Assembly (NCBI GenBank): GCA_004835665.1
Contig: RBKR01000014.1
Span: 186,001 to 250,000, forward strand
Origin: Phoma sp. XZ068
Lineage: Eukaryota; Ascomycota; Dothideomycetes; Pleosporales; Didymellaceae
Direction of reading: 5' to 3'
Length of the DNA stretch: 64,000 bases
In this document: positions 33,502 through 46,386 of the stretch, piece after piece
How positions within the stretch are numbered: position 1 is the first letter of the stretch
How the letters are laid out: each line of letters begins with the position of its first letter
Notes under the pieces: generated by a model
What the model saw: the letters and a program-made list of their open reading frames with translations, nothing else
The model's database searches: none
What the model was told of the DNA's origin: nothing
Position numbers and translations under genes: made by a program

Positions 33502-34948
33502 AGGATCGGCAATGGCAACCACGATGAAGCGCACTAGTAATCTTCATTCTAAAGGAGAAATTACTATTTCCAGGACGATTCTTAACAGTCACTACAGTCA
33601 TATTATCACTTTCAGCATACGGCCTTGAAAACACCAGAACGGACCCTGGCCAACTATAAATCTTTAATGCACCAAGTATTGCTATTAACTCTTCTACGCC
33701 TAGAGATGGGATCGGTCTTCAGATCTGATCCCTGGCTGCTGTACCAACGTTGGGAATTCGGCGTTTCGCATTGCGCGGTCATTGACCGCTTCGTGAGCAT
33801 GCTTTATTCGTTTTCAATGGGTGCGGTGGGGCCGCTATTTGTATACCCATCAGTCTATGATTTTTGCTTGCTTTTGCGCATGGAACATGCGGGACACTGG
33901 ATCTATGGGAGAGAGGCGGAAGGGCTTTGTATATATCTATCCCACAGATGCATTGCGGCAGTGGGGTAAGGATAGTGTCACAATACAAAGCTTGAAGAAG
34001 TGCAGCACATCTTAACATATGCCTTACAACACATGACGGTGCCGAGAACTGTGCATGACGATCACGCAGAACCCTGAACCCACAGCTCGTACGAGAGTTC
34101 GTGCCACGATTGCGATCAGACCGGATAATCTTCGAGCATCAACACAGTGCAATCAATACCAAAACGAGCTGTTCTAGCCACCACACTAAACCATAATACA
34201 CCGGCGACAGTAGCTCCACGTCTATCTTGTCACTCTAATAATTGTTTGTCGCCAACCATGTCGTTTTACTAGACTACAAACGACTCATTGCGATAGAGCC
34301 GGTGGTATCTCGAGCACACATTTTTACGAAACATTCCTGACCGAAAATACTGAAGTCATCACCTTGAGCAATAATGAGAAAATTACTGTGATGTTATGAT
34401 CGATACTTTGTGAAGGAGAGCAACAACTGTATCGGGTGATAGACACATTTGCGATAAGTGAAACTGTGGTCGAACGAATACACTGGAATCGATAGGGTGC
34501 CGAGCTGAAATTGGATGTTTTAGCGTCATTCTCTTTTCCCTTCCCTGTCGCAAACCTCCCATCCACGTCCACAAAAATGACGTGCAGAAGTAGACTCGCG
34601 TCAAAATCTATCTAATAAATCTAGCGTTTTCGTAAGTCGTATTGCACTTGCTCTCGCAAGAGTCTTTTGTTTGTTCCGGAGGCTAACGTGCCACGAGGCA
34701 TGGATCTGCTTTGAAAGGGACTTGGGAACCTTCGGATTTGACAACTCGACACTTCACTCCACCGCCATTACAACAACACATCAACATCACGCGCATCGCA
34801 CCGCGTCACTGCACCCTAAAAATTTCATCTAGCAGACTCTTCCCTTGCGACACATTCTATCATTTCAGTCAATCTCACTAATTTTCCTTTCATTGCTTCT
34901 GTTGAAAATACCGCTGGCTTCTCGCCCTTGAGGCGTATTTCTGCACCA
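33502..34948. other. Intergenic stretch between SPT7 and the AT-hook gene
   Basis: This 1.45-kb gap contains short frames only. The part before the AT-hook gene (34750-34945) is C/A/T-rich, typical of a fungal 5' leader. I see no RNA gene or repeat. Confidence 0.5.
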
Positions 34949-37809
34949 ATGGCTTTGAACGGCAACCCAAGGCAGACAGATAGTCACTGGAATGACAATC
35001 CGCCAACGCACGCTCCGTTCGAGAGCTGGCTAGAGAAACACGGTAAAGCTGCGTACAAAGATTTTAAGAAGGATCATCCCACAACCAAACTATCGTACGA
35101 TAGCTGGCGTCAAACTGATCAGGTCTACGGCGGATACCTGTTCTACGTAGCTTCATTGGTGTGGAACGAAGACGGTGATTCTGTAGGTTCAACATTTTAC
35201 CTTTCAAAGTACGACTGATTCATTGATGAAAACAGGACGAAGAACGTACAAAACGCCGTCGTGTGACGCGTATCTCGGACCATGATCCGACAAGGACAGT
35301 GACAACCAACGGGAACGGAGCTCCGCGTAAAGCAGGTTCAGCAACCCCAACGCCTGTCGCGATTTCAGATGAAGTAAATGCATCCGGCAAAAGGAAAAGA
35401 AAGCCACGAAAGAAGTATATGGTATGCGGGCGGCTTGAGTATCGCAAAGTCGACACTGACGTTTGAAGTCACAGGAACTCGTGGCCTCAGATGAAGAGGC
35501 AGTCGAAGAGATCGAAACAACAACGCCCACTGCAGAGGTTGAACCACCCGCAGCACCATCTCCTGCTGTCAATGGGCGCAAGTCGACCTCGCGGAAGCCA
35601 AGGAAGAAGCCTATTGTGAGTGATTTGCTTAACGTTCACACAAGGCGACGCTTATCATTTCAGTCTGATGAAACTATATCACCCGAAGATGAGAACGACG
35701 ATCCGATGGAGATTGACGCTCCTGTCATCGCCTCACCCCTCCCTGTTCGCCCCGGTAAGTCGTGCTTATGTTGGGTTCTTGATTGCCCTTGCCCCACATT
35801 ACCGGTTCTGCTCAGCAACATCTCGTCAAACCGGTTATCTATTCTAATCTCACCAATACCCAAGCACCTATACAATCTTCCACCTCTCGTATTGACAGTA
35901 CTGCTGCTAACCTCTTCCAGCCCCACGCGCAACCGCCGCTACAAGGCAATTGGAATCACCAAAGCAGGCAACCCCAAAACAAGCCTCAGTCAAGAAGTCA
36001 AGAAAGTCATTCCTCGTAAGATTACCCTTCCATCTCTGGGATGCCGTAAACTTAGATGAGAAGTCCGAAGAGATGGTACTCGATGAGGATGCCGAGAACG
36101 GAGATGCTTCTATCGCCGAAGTCTCACGACCTGCGAACACCCCTGCTACCAAATCTAAACACAGGCCCAGCAACGACACTAAGACAGATACGAACGCGGA
36201 TGAAGCTGCAGAAGCAGAGTCGGTAGAGGGGACACCCGACCCGTCAGCTTCCAGCACCAGACGAGGCCTGCGCAACCGCAAGCCAGCACAAAAGCGACCG
36301 TACTACCACGATGCGCAACTTTTCGAAGATGCTGAGACCGAGCCCGAAGACGACGACAGTGCCGAATCATCACCGGAGCCAGAGCAAAGTCAGTCGCCGC
36401 AAAGCAGAGCCAAGCACTTCAAAGGCAAAGGGCGTGCCTGGAAGAAGGACGGTTCTGACGAGGACGAGGAGTTCGCCACGCCAAAGGAGAAGAGGGCCGC
36501 GAAGGCCGCAAAAGCAAAAGCTGAGAAGGCGGCTGAGAAGGAAAGACTCAAAGCTCGTGAGAACGCCACAATGGATATTATCGAAGGTCTCTGGAATGCT
36601 CTCCTAAACGAGTCGCACCAGCTTCATAAGCAAAAAGCGCCAGAGGATGGCGAGCGAGATCAGAACCAAGAGAAACGTGTCGACGATGAGCCAAAGCAAG
36701 CCAACTACGCACCTTCTGACCCACCCAAGCCGAAAAGGAAGATTGGGCGCCCAAGGAAGAGCAATCTGTCGGAGGACATTGTTCCTGACGGTGCTGAAAA
36801 TGACCGGAGTAGAGTTGCTGCGACTCCTGCAACTCCCACTCAGCCACCGAAGCGAGGCCGTGGCCGTCCACGCAAGAGTGCACTCTCTTCGGAGATTGTA
36901 CGCGATGACTCCGACGACGAAGCTGCACAGGCAAAGCAAGCACAATCTCCTGTTCCTTCGAAGGACGCAGGGCTGCCGGCTTCAGCCAATCTCTCAACTC
37001 CTCCAAGATCGAAGCCCACGTCAAGGCCTTCCACTGCAATACAGTCGCATACACCCAAGAAGCGCGGCCGCCCACGGAAGTCAGATATCGCCGCGGCGGC
37101 AGCAGCAGCAGTAGCAGCATCCAAACCCACCGACGATGCTGACGCCCACGCACCAGCCCGCCGCGGTTCGACAGCCACTGATACAGCAGTCGAACCCAAG
37201 ACGACGCGCGCAAGAAGCAGCGTATCCTCAGTGCCCGAGACCTCGATACCCACCCCGAATGTCAACCGCGGTGCCGCGCTGGTGGAGTCTTTGTACCCGC
37301 GAGAACCGTCCCATCCTCCGTCGGTGTCAACATTAGCAGTCGAACAAGCTCCAGCGCCAGAACCAGTAGCAGAGCCAGCGGCAGACCCTGCACCGACAGT
37401 TGAATCTGCACCGGTAGCAGAGCCTGCAATAGTATCTGAACCGGCAGCAGTGCCTGAACCGACAGCAGTGCCAGATTCAGAACCAACACCAGCACCTCAA
37501 CGAGCACCAACACCTGAATCCGCTCCAGCGCCAGCACCGGAACCCGTCTCGGAACCGGCAGCGACACAGACTGCGCCTGCAGTGAGCGCGTCGACAGAGC
37601 AACCACCTGAAGTGCCCACAGTCGCACAGCCCAAGATCGAGGTCGAGGTCGAGACTGAAGCCAAGGCCCCAGAGGCTACGGACCAAGTGCCAAATGTCTC
37701 AGAGCCCATGACCCTCGACGCGAAGGAGCCAGAAGTGAAAGCCCCAGACGTAGACGACGAAGGCGAAATGAGCGCAGCAATGAGTCTGAGTTCGGATACA
37801 GAGTTGTAA
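34949..37809 (+). CDS. AT-hook protein of unknown function
   Basis: Five exons (34949-35182, 35236-35421, 35475-35615, 35664-35754, 35921-37809) encode 846 residues. The N-terminal 75 residues look like a conserved small domain (FESWLEKHGKAAYKDFKK, then SYDSWRQTDQVYGGYLFYVA) that I do not recognise. Three AT-hooks follow: KRKIGRPRKS, KRGRGRPRKS and KKRGRPRKS, each a minor-groove DNA-binding motif. A charged Lys/Glu helix lies before them. The C-terminus is a Pro/Glu/Ala tract (37340-37560) and then an acidic end (SAAMSLSSDTEL). A nuclear chromatin role is inferred from the hooks. The first three introns each follow a full codon, so exons 2 and 3 could be skipped without a frame change. A possible 40-nt intron at about 36018-36057 was not used because it breaks the frame. 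Confidence 0.8.
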
Positions 37810-39079
37810 TGTAAGCCCTCTCCCTCCCAACTTCCCTCTGGAAGAAGAAAAGACAAAGGTCGGTTGCTGATCGATGGGTGTAGTGTCACGGACGACGAGA
37901 CAAGACGAAACGAGGACAGGCTTGGATGTAAGGAAGTACAATAAGCAAGCAAGGAAAGTGAATTTCAATTGCATAGATTGGCCGGTTTAGTATCAGCACC
38001 GCGGGACACGGGATACGTACGGGTGTTAGGCGCATGGGAGTATAGTGCTTGTATAGAAGAAGGGGATTGTATGGGTTTAGGATGGACTAGTACCAGGACT
38101 AGCTCGAGTACGAGTATAGGAGGAATAGTATGGTGTAGCATGGTATGGTATGGTATGGTATGGTATGGTATGATATAGAATTCGTGTGGGAGTTAGTAGT
38201 AAGGGAAGAAGGTGTAATTCAACATGAACCACGCAGGTTTAGATCTCGATTCAGATCGTAGATGTGTGATTGTTGTGTCGCGTTGACAAGACAAGAAGGG
38301 AACAATAACGGATAAAATATAGGAATGGAAAGTAAACTATATTGAATTAAACAATGTAAAAAAATGCTCGTGTGTAATGTGGTATATCCGAACGATTAAG
38401 TCAAGTCCTTCCGTCCGTCATCGTCATAATCATAAATACGAATACGAACATAAATAGAGAATAAATGTAGATACGAATATGGAATCTCCACTTCAATCTA
38501 CACCACACACGTCCTTCTATAGATACACATCCCAACACTGCAGTTTGCTACATACTGCTGACACGAATTGCTTGTACATTACTAATACTATTTACTACAT
38601 ACACCCTGCTGATGTGATTTGCTCCTGCATTTACATTTGCTTCTGCTTTTGCTCTTGCTTGTGCTTGCTACTAACACGAGAAGGGAAATCCTTTGTAGCT
38701 TGTCTTGTCTTGTCTTGTCAAATGTCCACGTTTACGTTTACCCTTATCTTGTCAGACGTTTGCTCTTGTGTGCACTTGTGTGTCCCGAGTGCTGGACACG
38801 GACACGTGCAGCTTAACTCAATAATCAATAATTAACACTTAACATCAAAACCCAGCAATTAATATTGCAGGATCAAGGAGTGTAATTAGTGATCATGTGG
38901 GAAAGTAAAATATGTAATATAATATAATATAATGTAATGGTACAATCTGATGGGGAATCTACTCTTAACGCAGTACAACAAGGTTTACTAACAAGACTTC
39001 CCTTCTACCTCCTCCTCATCCTCCCCCCTACCCCCCTTTCCGCTACGAATCCTACCCTCCCTCCCTTGCGAACCCTACT
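37810..39079. other. AT-rich intergenic stretch with simple repeats
   Basis: This 1.27-kb region between convergent genes is AT-rich, especially 38300-38940. It contains a TGGTA pentanucleotide array, TTGTC repeats near 38700-38720 and ATAAT-type runs near 38915-38935. No frame looks coding. Confidence 0.6.
38141..38170. repeat. TGGTA pentanucleotide microsatellite
   Basis: Six exact tandem copies of TGGTA are followed by a variant TGATA copy. The tract lies about 330 bp downstream of the AT-hook gene. Confidence 0.95.
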
Positions 39080-41181
39080 TTACCGGTTCGACCCGGACGC
39101 ACGCCCAATAGTAAACACCACCACAATCACGACCGCCAACACGCCAATCGCACCAGGCAGGAGTAAATCATTCGGCACACCGGGAATCACCTCTGGCGCC
39201 TGCTGGGGCGCGGTCTGGCTTCGCTTAGGCTTGGCGGCGGCCTCCTCCTCGTCGTCGAAGAACTGCTTGCGCTCGCGCAGGACGGATTCAGGCGGGGAGA
39301 CGGGCTTGGGGAGGGCGGGCTGGGGGTTGAGTTCTGCGGGGATGGGAGGGGACTCGGGGTCGTGGACGAAGAGGTCGACTTTTTCGCGGTGTGCGAGGCG
39401 GGAGAGGCTGATGGCTTCGACGAGGTCGTCGTAGGTGGTGATGGAGACGGTGTCGCCTTCGTTGTCGAGGTAGCTGAGTGCGAAGCCGGCTTTGGAGATT
39501 TTGCCGTTCTCGAAGGTGGGCGTGCCGCCGATGGAGTCGACTTCGGAGCCTAGTTTGCTGGCGACGCTGGATACGAGTTCTTCGATGCCGGCCGAGGCGG
39601 TGACTTGCAGGCGGTGCACGCGCCCGCTGGGAGCCTTGAACTTGAAGGGGAAGGGCGTGTCCTCGATGGCGGTGGGGTGCGCGCTGGCAATCGCGGATGG
39701 GGGAGGCGATGCGCCGTGGTGGGATGCAGAGTCGTTGGGGAGGACGCTGTCGCCACGGTCCATCATGCCGGGGCGGTCGTTGTGGGACATCATGGAGCGA
39801 GCGTCTGGTGTGCCGGGCATGCGGCTGGAGCCGTCGCCGGACATCATCGACTCTGTGTCGTTGTCGAGCGACAGCCAGAACTTGTTCCACGCAGGGCCTT
39901 CGCTGTCTCCTGTGCTAATGTTGTTGATCTAGAGGTGTTAGCTGTTGTTTACTTCATGCATCGAGTTGCCTACCTGGTCAAGGGTTGCGTAGGTCAGCTT
40001 CAGTACGTCGACCATGCCAACGATCTCGCCGGCTTCGCTCATGACGGGCAAGTTCAGGTAGTGTCCGTCGTGCATCTTGCGGAGCGCGGACTGGATGCTC
40101 ATGTCCATGGGCGCAAAGTCAGGGTGGGGAGTCATGACGCGGACAACACTGCAGGTAACGGGGTCGAGACCAGCGGCAATGACACGGAGGACGACATCTT
40201 TGCTGGTGAAGATACCAGTGATGGAGCCCTGGTCCTGGACAAGCACGGCAGTGGTGTGGTTCTCCTTCATGAGCTCTGCAGCCTCCTTGACGGACGTCCG
40301 CACAGAGACAGTTGTCGGCGGCAGGCCTGTCAAGACCGACTCTAGTGTAGGACCAGACATCTTCTGGCGAATGGCCTCGACATATTGGATGATCTGCTGG
40401 GGCTGACTCGAGCCCATCTCGGCCTGCACACCCTCCAGAGCATCGTACAGCTTGCGGGAGGAGCTGTATGCGCGCTCGAGCTTCTCCATGGCATCGTAGA
40501 AGCACTTTGTGATGTCGAGGATGCCGGCAATGTCGTGGTTCTCGTCCATGACGGGCAAGTGACGGAAGCCCTTGCGGACCATGAGGTCCAGGGCGTCTGT
40601 CGCGGAGGTGTCGGTCTTTGCGCAGAGGGGGTTCTTGGTCATGATCTCGGCAATGGTGACGTTCTGCGCCTTCTTGCCGCCGCCGACGACTCGGAAGGCC
40701 AGATCCTTGGCAGTGAAGATGCCGGCGACATGGTCGTCGTCGTCGGTCACCAGAACGCAGTCCTCCCTCTTCGCGGCCATCAGCTGGGCCGCCTCTGCGA
40801 CGGTGGTCGAGGCGGAGATCTGCAGCGCCGGGCTGGGCTTCAGGGCCAGGACGGTGCCCGGCGGGGCCTTGCGGGTAGGGCGCACGCGGCCGCCGGGGTT
40901 CTTCTTCTTGTTCAGGTCCGTCTCGATCTTGCGGCGGATGGCCTGCAGCGGCGGTGAGCGGCCATGGCAGGCAGTGAGTCGGCGGTGCTTACCTCGTCCC
41001 TCTTGGACTGCTTTGCGCGGCTGGCGCTGAGCGTCGAGGCGCCGGCATCGCTGTGGGCTACGTGGGAGGCGTGCGTCTCGAGGGCTGGCCGGGGGATGCC
41101 AGACGGGCTGTCGACGAACTGGGCGCGCGGAGGCTGGTTGCGGTTCTTGGGGGTCCCGCGCATGGTGCCTGTGTGTGACAT
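39080..41181 (-). CDS. CBS and PB1 domain membrane-anchored protein
   Basis: Three exons (41181-40993, 40942-39974, 39928-39080) encode 668 residues. Four CBS motifs form two pairs, for example MAAKREDCVLVTDDDDHVAG, GFRHLPVMDENHDIAGILDI and GHYLNLPVMSEAGEIVGMVD. A PB1 domain follows at about 475-565 (FKFKAPSGRVHRLQVTASAG to EAISLSRLAHREKVDLFV). The C-terminus ends with one membrane helix (PGAIGVLAVVIVVVFTIG) and a few polar residues, suggesting tail anchoring. CBS pairs usually bind adenine nucleotides and PB1 domains mediate dimerisation. The layout matches the S. pombe Mug70-type protein, whose exact role is unsettled. The PB1 domain keeps the acidic OPCA-like stretch (YLDNEGDTVSITTYDDLVEA). 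Confidence 0.9.
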
Positions 41182-42088
41182 GGTGGCGGTGGTCTCTGCT
41201 GCTGCGCTGGCAGGTCGGATGGAGGGGTGCGGTGAGGGCCAGTGGCAGCGGAGGTTGTGCAGGCTGTGTGTTGCGGCGGCGGGTGAAGTTGTCAAAACAA
41301 CGCGTTGCCGAGCGCTAGTCACAAGCTCGAGCTGCACAGGGTCTGAGGGTGAGGGTCGGAGGGCGCGGGTCTTGCAACGGGTGAACTGTGCTGATAGGGG
41401 CAGCCATGTCTATATGAGGCCTTCACTTGTGCATTTCATGGAGAGTGCCGTCTATCGAGGCTGGCTAGTTGATGTCTGCGCTGTAATCATGTTTCAGAAG
41501 CACTTGCAGCCGAGCTGTAGACGCTTCTTTTCTGGACGCTCCTCTGGCTCACTGCTGCAGAGGGTATAGGCGTAGTGGGTACAGGCTCTGGTCAGGAGGC
41601 TCGTCATCTCCTGTCTGCGAAATACATGCACAATGTCTGGTGGGCTCTGACGTGCAGGGCCGCAGCATGGTCGCCGTCGAGCCAACCCACTGGCCAGCAG
41701 CAGAGCATCAACGGATGGTCCAAGCAAGCGAGCGCCCGCAGCCAATCACTGCCAGCCTACGTGCTCGCCGGCGCTGCCATCAACACGCATCCCTGTCGCT
41801 CATTTTTGTGTTTTGGCGGGGGCCAGCAGCCGCGCCTTAACCTTCCCAGAAATTTCCACAGCAACCGAGCCATCACCGTAGCCTGGAGGTACTCACCGAC
41901 GGCTGCTCTTCCACCTTCTCCCCCAAGCCCCTCTTCGCCAGCCCAGAGGCATCGTGCTCGAGGACCCCGCTGACGGCCACGCGCCCACCCACCCCACCAT
42001 CGGCGCCGGATCCCTTGCCTTCTGCTGCACCGAACACTCATTGTTCCTCCACGGGTCGCCGCCCTCGACACCCTCCACTCCACACGCC
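41182..42088. other. Intergenic region between divergent CBS-PB1 and PSE1 genes
   Basis: This 907-bp region holds the promoters of both genes. It is GC-rich near both starts. Frames on either strand are short and lack domains. No other element is visible. Confidence 0.5.
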
Positions 42089-45000
42089 ATGTCGGTCCTC
42101 CCAGCCGAAGTGCACACGGCCCTTGCGAGCCTGCTGCAGGGCCTCCAGTCGCCCGACAACGTCCAGCGCACCGCCGCCGAGCAGCAGTTGAACGAGGAAT
42201 GGGTCGCCCAAAGACCAGAGGTCCTGCTGATGGGCCTGTCCGAGCAGATTGAGCTGGCGCAGGAGACGCCCGTACGTTCTGCAGCCTGCAACCGCCTGCA
42301 CGCGACCGCTGACCCGCCCACAGACGCGAACCTTTGCCGCCGTCATCTTCCGGCGACAGTCGTCCAAGCCCCGCAAGACCCAGTCAGGCCAGACCGCAGA
42401 CCTGTTTCTGACCCTCCAGCCGCCAGAGCGCGAGGCCATCCGCGGCAAGCTGCTGCAGTGCCTGGCCAACGAGGCCGACAACTCGGTCAGGTCAAAGGTG
42501 GGTGACGCAGTCGCCGAGCTCGCGAGACAGCACACAGACGAAGGTAGTACACCACCTGCCACACCACACTGGACGCACTCTGACCATTCGCGTAGGTGTT
42601 GCCTGGCCAGAACTCCTGGGCGCCTTGTTCCAGGCCAGCCAGTCGCAGGTCCCTGCCCAGCGCGAGAACGCCTTCAGGATATTCTCCACTACCCCTCAGA
42701 TCATCGAGAAGCAGCACGAAGATGTCGTCATGAGCGCCTTCAAGGGCGGATTCGCCGACAGCGAGACCTCTGTGCGCATTGCCGCAGTCGAGGCCTTTGC
42801 GTCCTTCTTCCGCTCCATCACGAAGAAGGCCCAGTCAAAGTACTTTGGCCTTGTCCCCGAGATCCTCAACATCCTCCCGCCGATCAAGGACTCCCGCGAT
42901 GCCGAGCTCCTCACCAAAGCCCTCATCTCACTCATTGACCTCGCCGAGGTCGCACCCAAGATGTTCAAGCCGCTCTTCAACAGCCTCGTGCACTTCAGCA
43001 TCTCCGTCATCCAAGACAAGGACCTTGGCGAGACAGCTCGCCAGAACGCTCTCGAGCTCATGGCCACCTTTGCCGACAACGCGCCGCAAATGTGCAAAAA
43101 GGACCCCAACTTCACCAACGACATGGTCACACAATGTCTGTCGCTCATGACCGACGTGGGTGCCGACGATGACGACGCTGAAGAGTGGAACGTCTCGGAG
43201 GACCTCGACGAGGAGAGCGACTCGAACCACGTCGCTGGAGAACAATGCATGGACCGCCTGGCCAACAAGCTCGGTGGGCAAGCTATTCTGCCTCCCACCT
43301 TCAACTGGCTGCCCCGCATGATGACATCTTCAGCATGGAGGGACAGGCATGCCGCGCTCATGGCCATTTCTGCCATCTCAGAGGGATGCCGGGAGTTGAT
43401 GATTGGAGAGCTCGACAAGGTCTTGGATCTCGTTATCCCTGCTCTGCGCGACCCCCACCCCCGTGTGCGCTGGGCGGGCTGCAACGCTGTTGGTCAGATG
43501 AGCACTGACTTTGCAGGAACAATGCAAGGCCAGTACCACCAGATCGTTCTGCCGAACATTATCCCAGTACTGGAGTCTGCGGAGCCCCGTGTGCAGGCGC
43601 ACGCAGCTGCTGCCCTGGTCAACTTCTGCGAGGAGGCCGAGAAGGACATCCTCGAGCCCTACCTGGACCAGCTCCTCAACCACCTGCTCATGCTTCTGCA
43701 GAGCCCCAAGAGATTCGTGCAGGAACAGGCACTTTCGACCATCGCTACAGTCGCCGATTCCGCAGAGACTGCTTTCGGCACTTACTACAACACCCTGATG
43801 CCGCTTCTCTTCAACGTCCTGCAGGAGGAGCAGTCGAAGGAATACCGACTTCTCCGCGCCAAGGCCATGGAGTGCGCAACTCTCATCGCTCTCGCTGTTG
43901 GAAAGGAGAGAATGGGGCCGGATGCGCTCAACCTGGTGCAGTTGCTGGGCCGTATCCAGAACAGCGTCACCGAGTCCGATGACCCCCAGGCATCTTACCT
44001 GCTCCACTGCTGGGGCCGCATGTGCCGTGTCATGGGCCGTGACTTTGTTCCCTTCCTGGCTGGCGTCATCCCTCCTTTGACCGAACTTGCTGGTGCCAAG
44101 GCTGACATCCAGCTGCTCGACGACGAGGACCAGGTCGCTCAGATCCAGGACGAGGAAGGCTGGGAGCTTGTCCCTCTCAAGGGCAAGGTCATTGGTATCA
44201 AGACCAGCGTTCTTGACGACAAGCACATGGCTATTGAGCTCATCGTCATCTACGCACAAGTCTTGGAGGATGCTTTTGAGCCTTACGTCAACGACATCAT
44301 GGACAAGATTGCGCTGCCCGGTCTGGCATTCTTCTTCCACGACCCCGTCCGTGTCGCATCCGCAAAGTGCGTTCCTGCTCTCCTGAACGCTTACAAGAAG
44401 GCTCACGGCCCTGAGTCAACACAACTCGGCCAGTTGTGGGAGCGCACTGTTGAACGCGTTCTTGAGGTTCTCAGCACCGAGCCCGCAATCGACACGCTTG
44501 CAGAGATGTACCAGTGCTTCTACGAGTGCTTGGAGTGCATCGGCAAGAACTGCCTGACAGCGACTCACATGGCTGCTTTCATCGAAAGCGCCCGCAGTGT
44601 CTTGGTCGACTACCAGGAGCGTGTGAAGGATCGTCTTGAGGAGCAGGCTGAGAACGAGGATGGCGAGGAGGCATCTGAGGAGACATTGTTCGCCATTGAG
44701 GACGACCAGAACCTCCTGTCCGACATGAACAAGGTAAGTTTGCCAGACACCACGTGGATATCTATCTAACCCACTCAGGCTTTCCACACAATCTTCAAGA
44801 ACCTGGGCACGCAGTTCCTGCCCCACTGGGAGAAGCTCATGGAGTTTTACTCCAGCGCTATTGTTAACCAAGACCCCACACAACGCCAATGGGCTATCTG
44901 CATCTTCGATGATGTCCTTGAGTTCGCCGGGCCCGAGTCGTGGAAGTACAACCAGCAAATCATCCAGCCGCTCATTGCTGGCATGCAGGACGAGGTTCCC

Positions 45001-45519
45001 GCTAACCGACAGGCCGCCGTTTATGGTGTCGGCGTTGCTGCGCACAAGGGTGGTGAAGCCTGGTCAGACTTTGCCGCTGCCTCGCTACCCACACTCTTCC
45101 AGGTCTGCCAGCGACCCAACGCACGCAACGACGACGACGTCTTCGCGACAGAAAACGCATCAGCCGCCATCGCCAAGATCCTCCTCCACAACACCGCCAA
45201 GGTGCAAAACTGGCAAGACGTCGCCACCGCCTGGGTCGACACCCTCCCAATCGTCAACGATGAGGAAGCCGCACCCTTTGCCTACAGCTTCCTCGCCAAG
45301 CTGATCGAGCAGCAAAACCAGGCCGTCTTCTCCCAACCCGCAAAGGTCTTCACATTCGTCGTCCAAGCCCTCGAGGCCGAAACACTGCAAGGCACAACGG
45401 CCACACACGTCGTTTCGGCCGTCAAGAGCCTCATCCAAGCCACCAGCACAAATCTCGGCCAGGTCGCCGCCAGCCTTACCCCGGAACAGCAGCGCACGGC
45501 CCAAGCGTACTTCAGCTAG
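42089..45519 (+). CDS. PSE1: Importin beta-3 / karyopherin Pse1 (Kap121)
   Basis: Four exons (42089-42271, 42324-42543, 42596-44733, 44779-45519) encode 1,093 residues. The whole protein is a chain of HEAT repeats with no low-complexity insert. Recognisable stretches are TRTFAAVIFRRQSSK near the N-terminus, MDRLANKLGGQAILPPTFNW, then DPHPRVRWAGCNAVGQMSTD, and EPRVQAHAAAALVNFCEEAE. An acidic loop (TDVGADDDDAEEWNVSEDLD) precedes the central repeats, as in yeast Pse1 and human IPO5. The family carries ribosomal proteins, histones and other cargo into the nucleus in a Ran-dependent manner. Introns cluster at the 5' end plus one late intron after DMNK. Length matches yeast Pse1 (1,089) closely. 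Confidence 0.96.
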
Positions 45520-46386
45520 GAGCTGAATGGCTACCGGCTTCCGAGGTCACTGCACTGGCAACACACGAATTAGAGTAGCACTGAAGGCGAAATGCCTTCC
45601 GATGGAGATGTATGAGGTAGCGCAGGACGTGCGTGCCGCGGTTGTTTGAGCGGCAGAGGATTAGGCATAGTGGCAGGCAGTTGCGCGATGTTATAATGTC
45701 GCTAGCGGGAGATGGCATGGTATGTCGACGATGGAAGTATGGAAGTATGGACGATGGATGGATGGATGGATGGACGGAGGTGTACTCGGTTAGACTATTT
45801 TATCACAGATTCCCCCCTTTCCCCTGGACTTTCGGGTCCGACGAATGTAGAAAAGTGAAAGTGCAAAGTATCATCTCATTGGTGTGATGGCATGTGATGT
45901 TGACGTCAAAAGCTTCAGTGTTGCTGGGGGAGCTTGTCATGAGAGAGTATAGCGAGGGTCTGATGGAAGGAAGTGGCTGGTGTTCACACAAACACTTTCT
46001 TCGCATATATTATGATATGTTTCCCCGATCTTAGGGATTATAAAAGAGTTCCGGTTCATCGTCACATATCCATTTTCCCCACTATCCAGCACCCCGGCGG
46101 GATAAATGAGCTTGCCAACTAATCACGTCGCTCACACATTATCCACCAAAGCATACCGCAGTCGCAGGGAATGCTGAAAGCCTTGCTGTTGCACCTTCTT
46201 CGTCTCTGATTAGACTCGTGTATATCATACGTCTCTCGTCGTATCCCCATCTACGGTGACACCAGTAATAGTCTGAATGAATAACCGTGCGTGCAAATCA
46301 TATCTGAGCCTTAAAGTGAAGCGAAATGGGTATCTTATTCTGCGGTATATGCCTAGTCGTCTATTTGGAGAGAGGGGAGGGGGTTT
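45520..46386. other. Intergenic stretch between convergent PSE1 and prefoldin genes
   Basis: This 867-bp gap has a GATG-type tetranucleotide repeat (about 45753-45776) and is AT-rich beyond 45780. No gene is visible. Confidence 0.55.

Noticed and set aside
36018..36057. Possible 40-nt intron (GTAAGA to TTAG) in the AT-hook gene
   Set aside because: Removing it shifts the frame out of the long open reading that carries all three AT-hooks, while leaving it in gives a sensible sequence.
43378..44406. 342-codon minus-strand open frame
   Set aside because: It is antisense to the HEAT repeats of PSE1 and has no conserved motif of its own.
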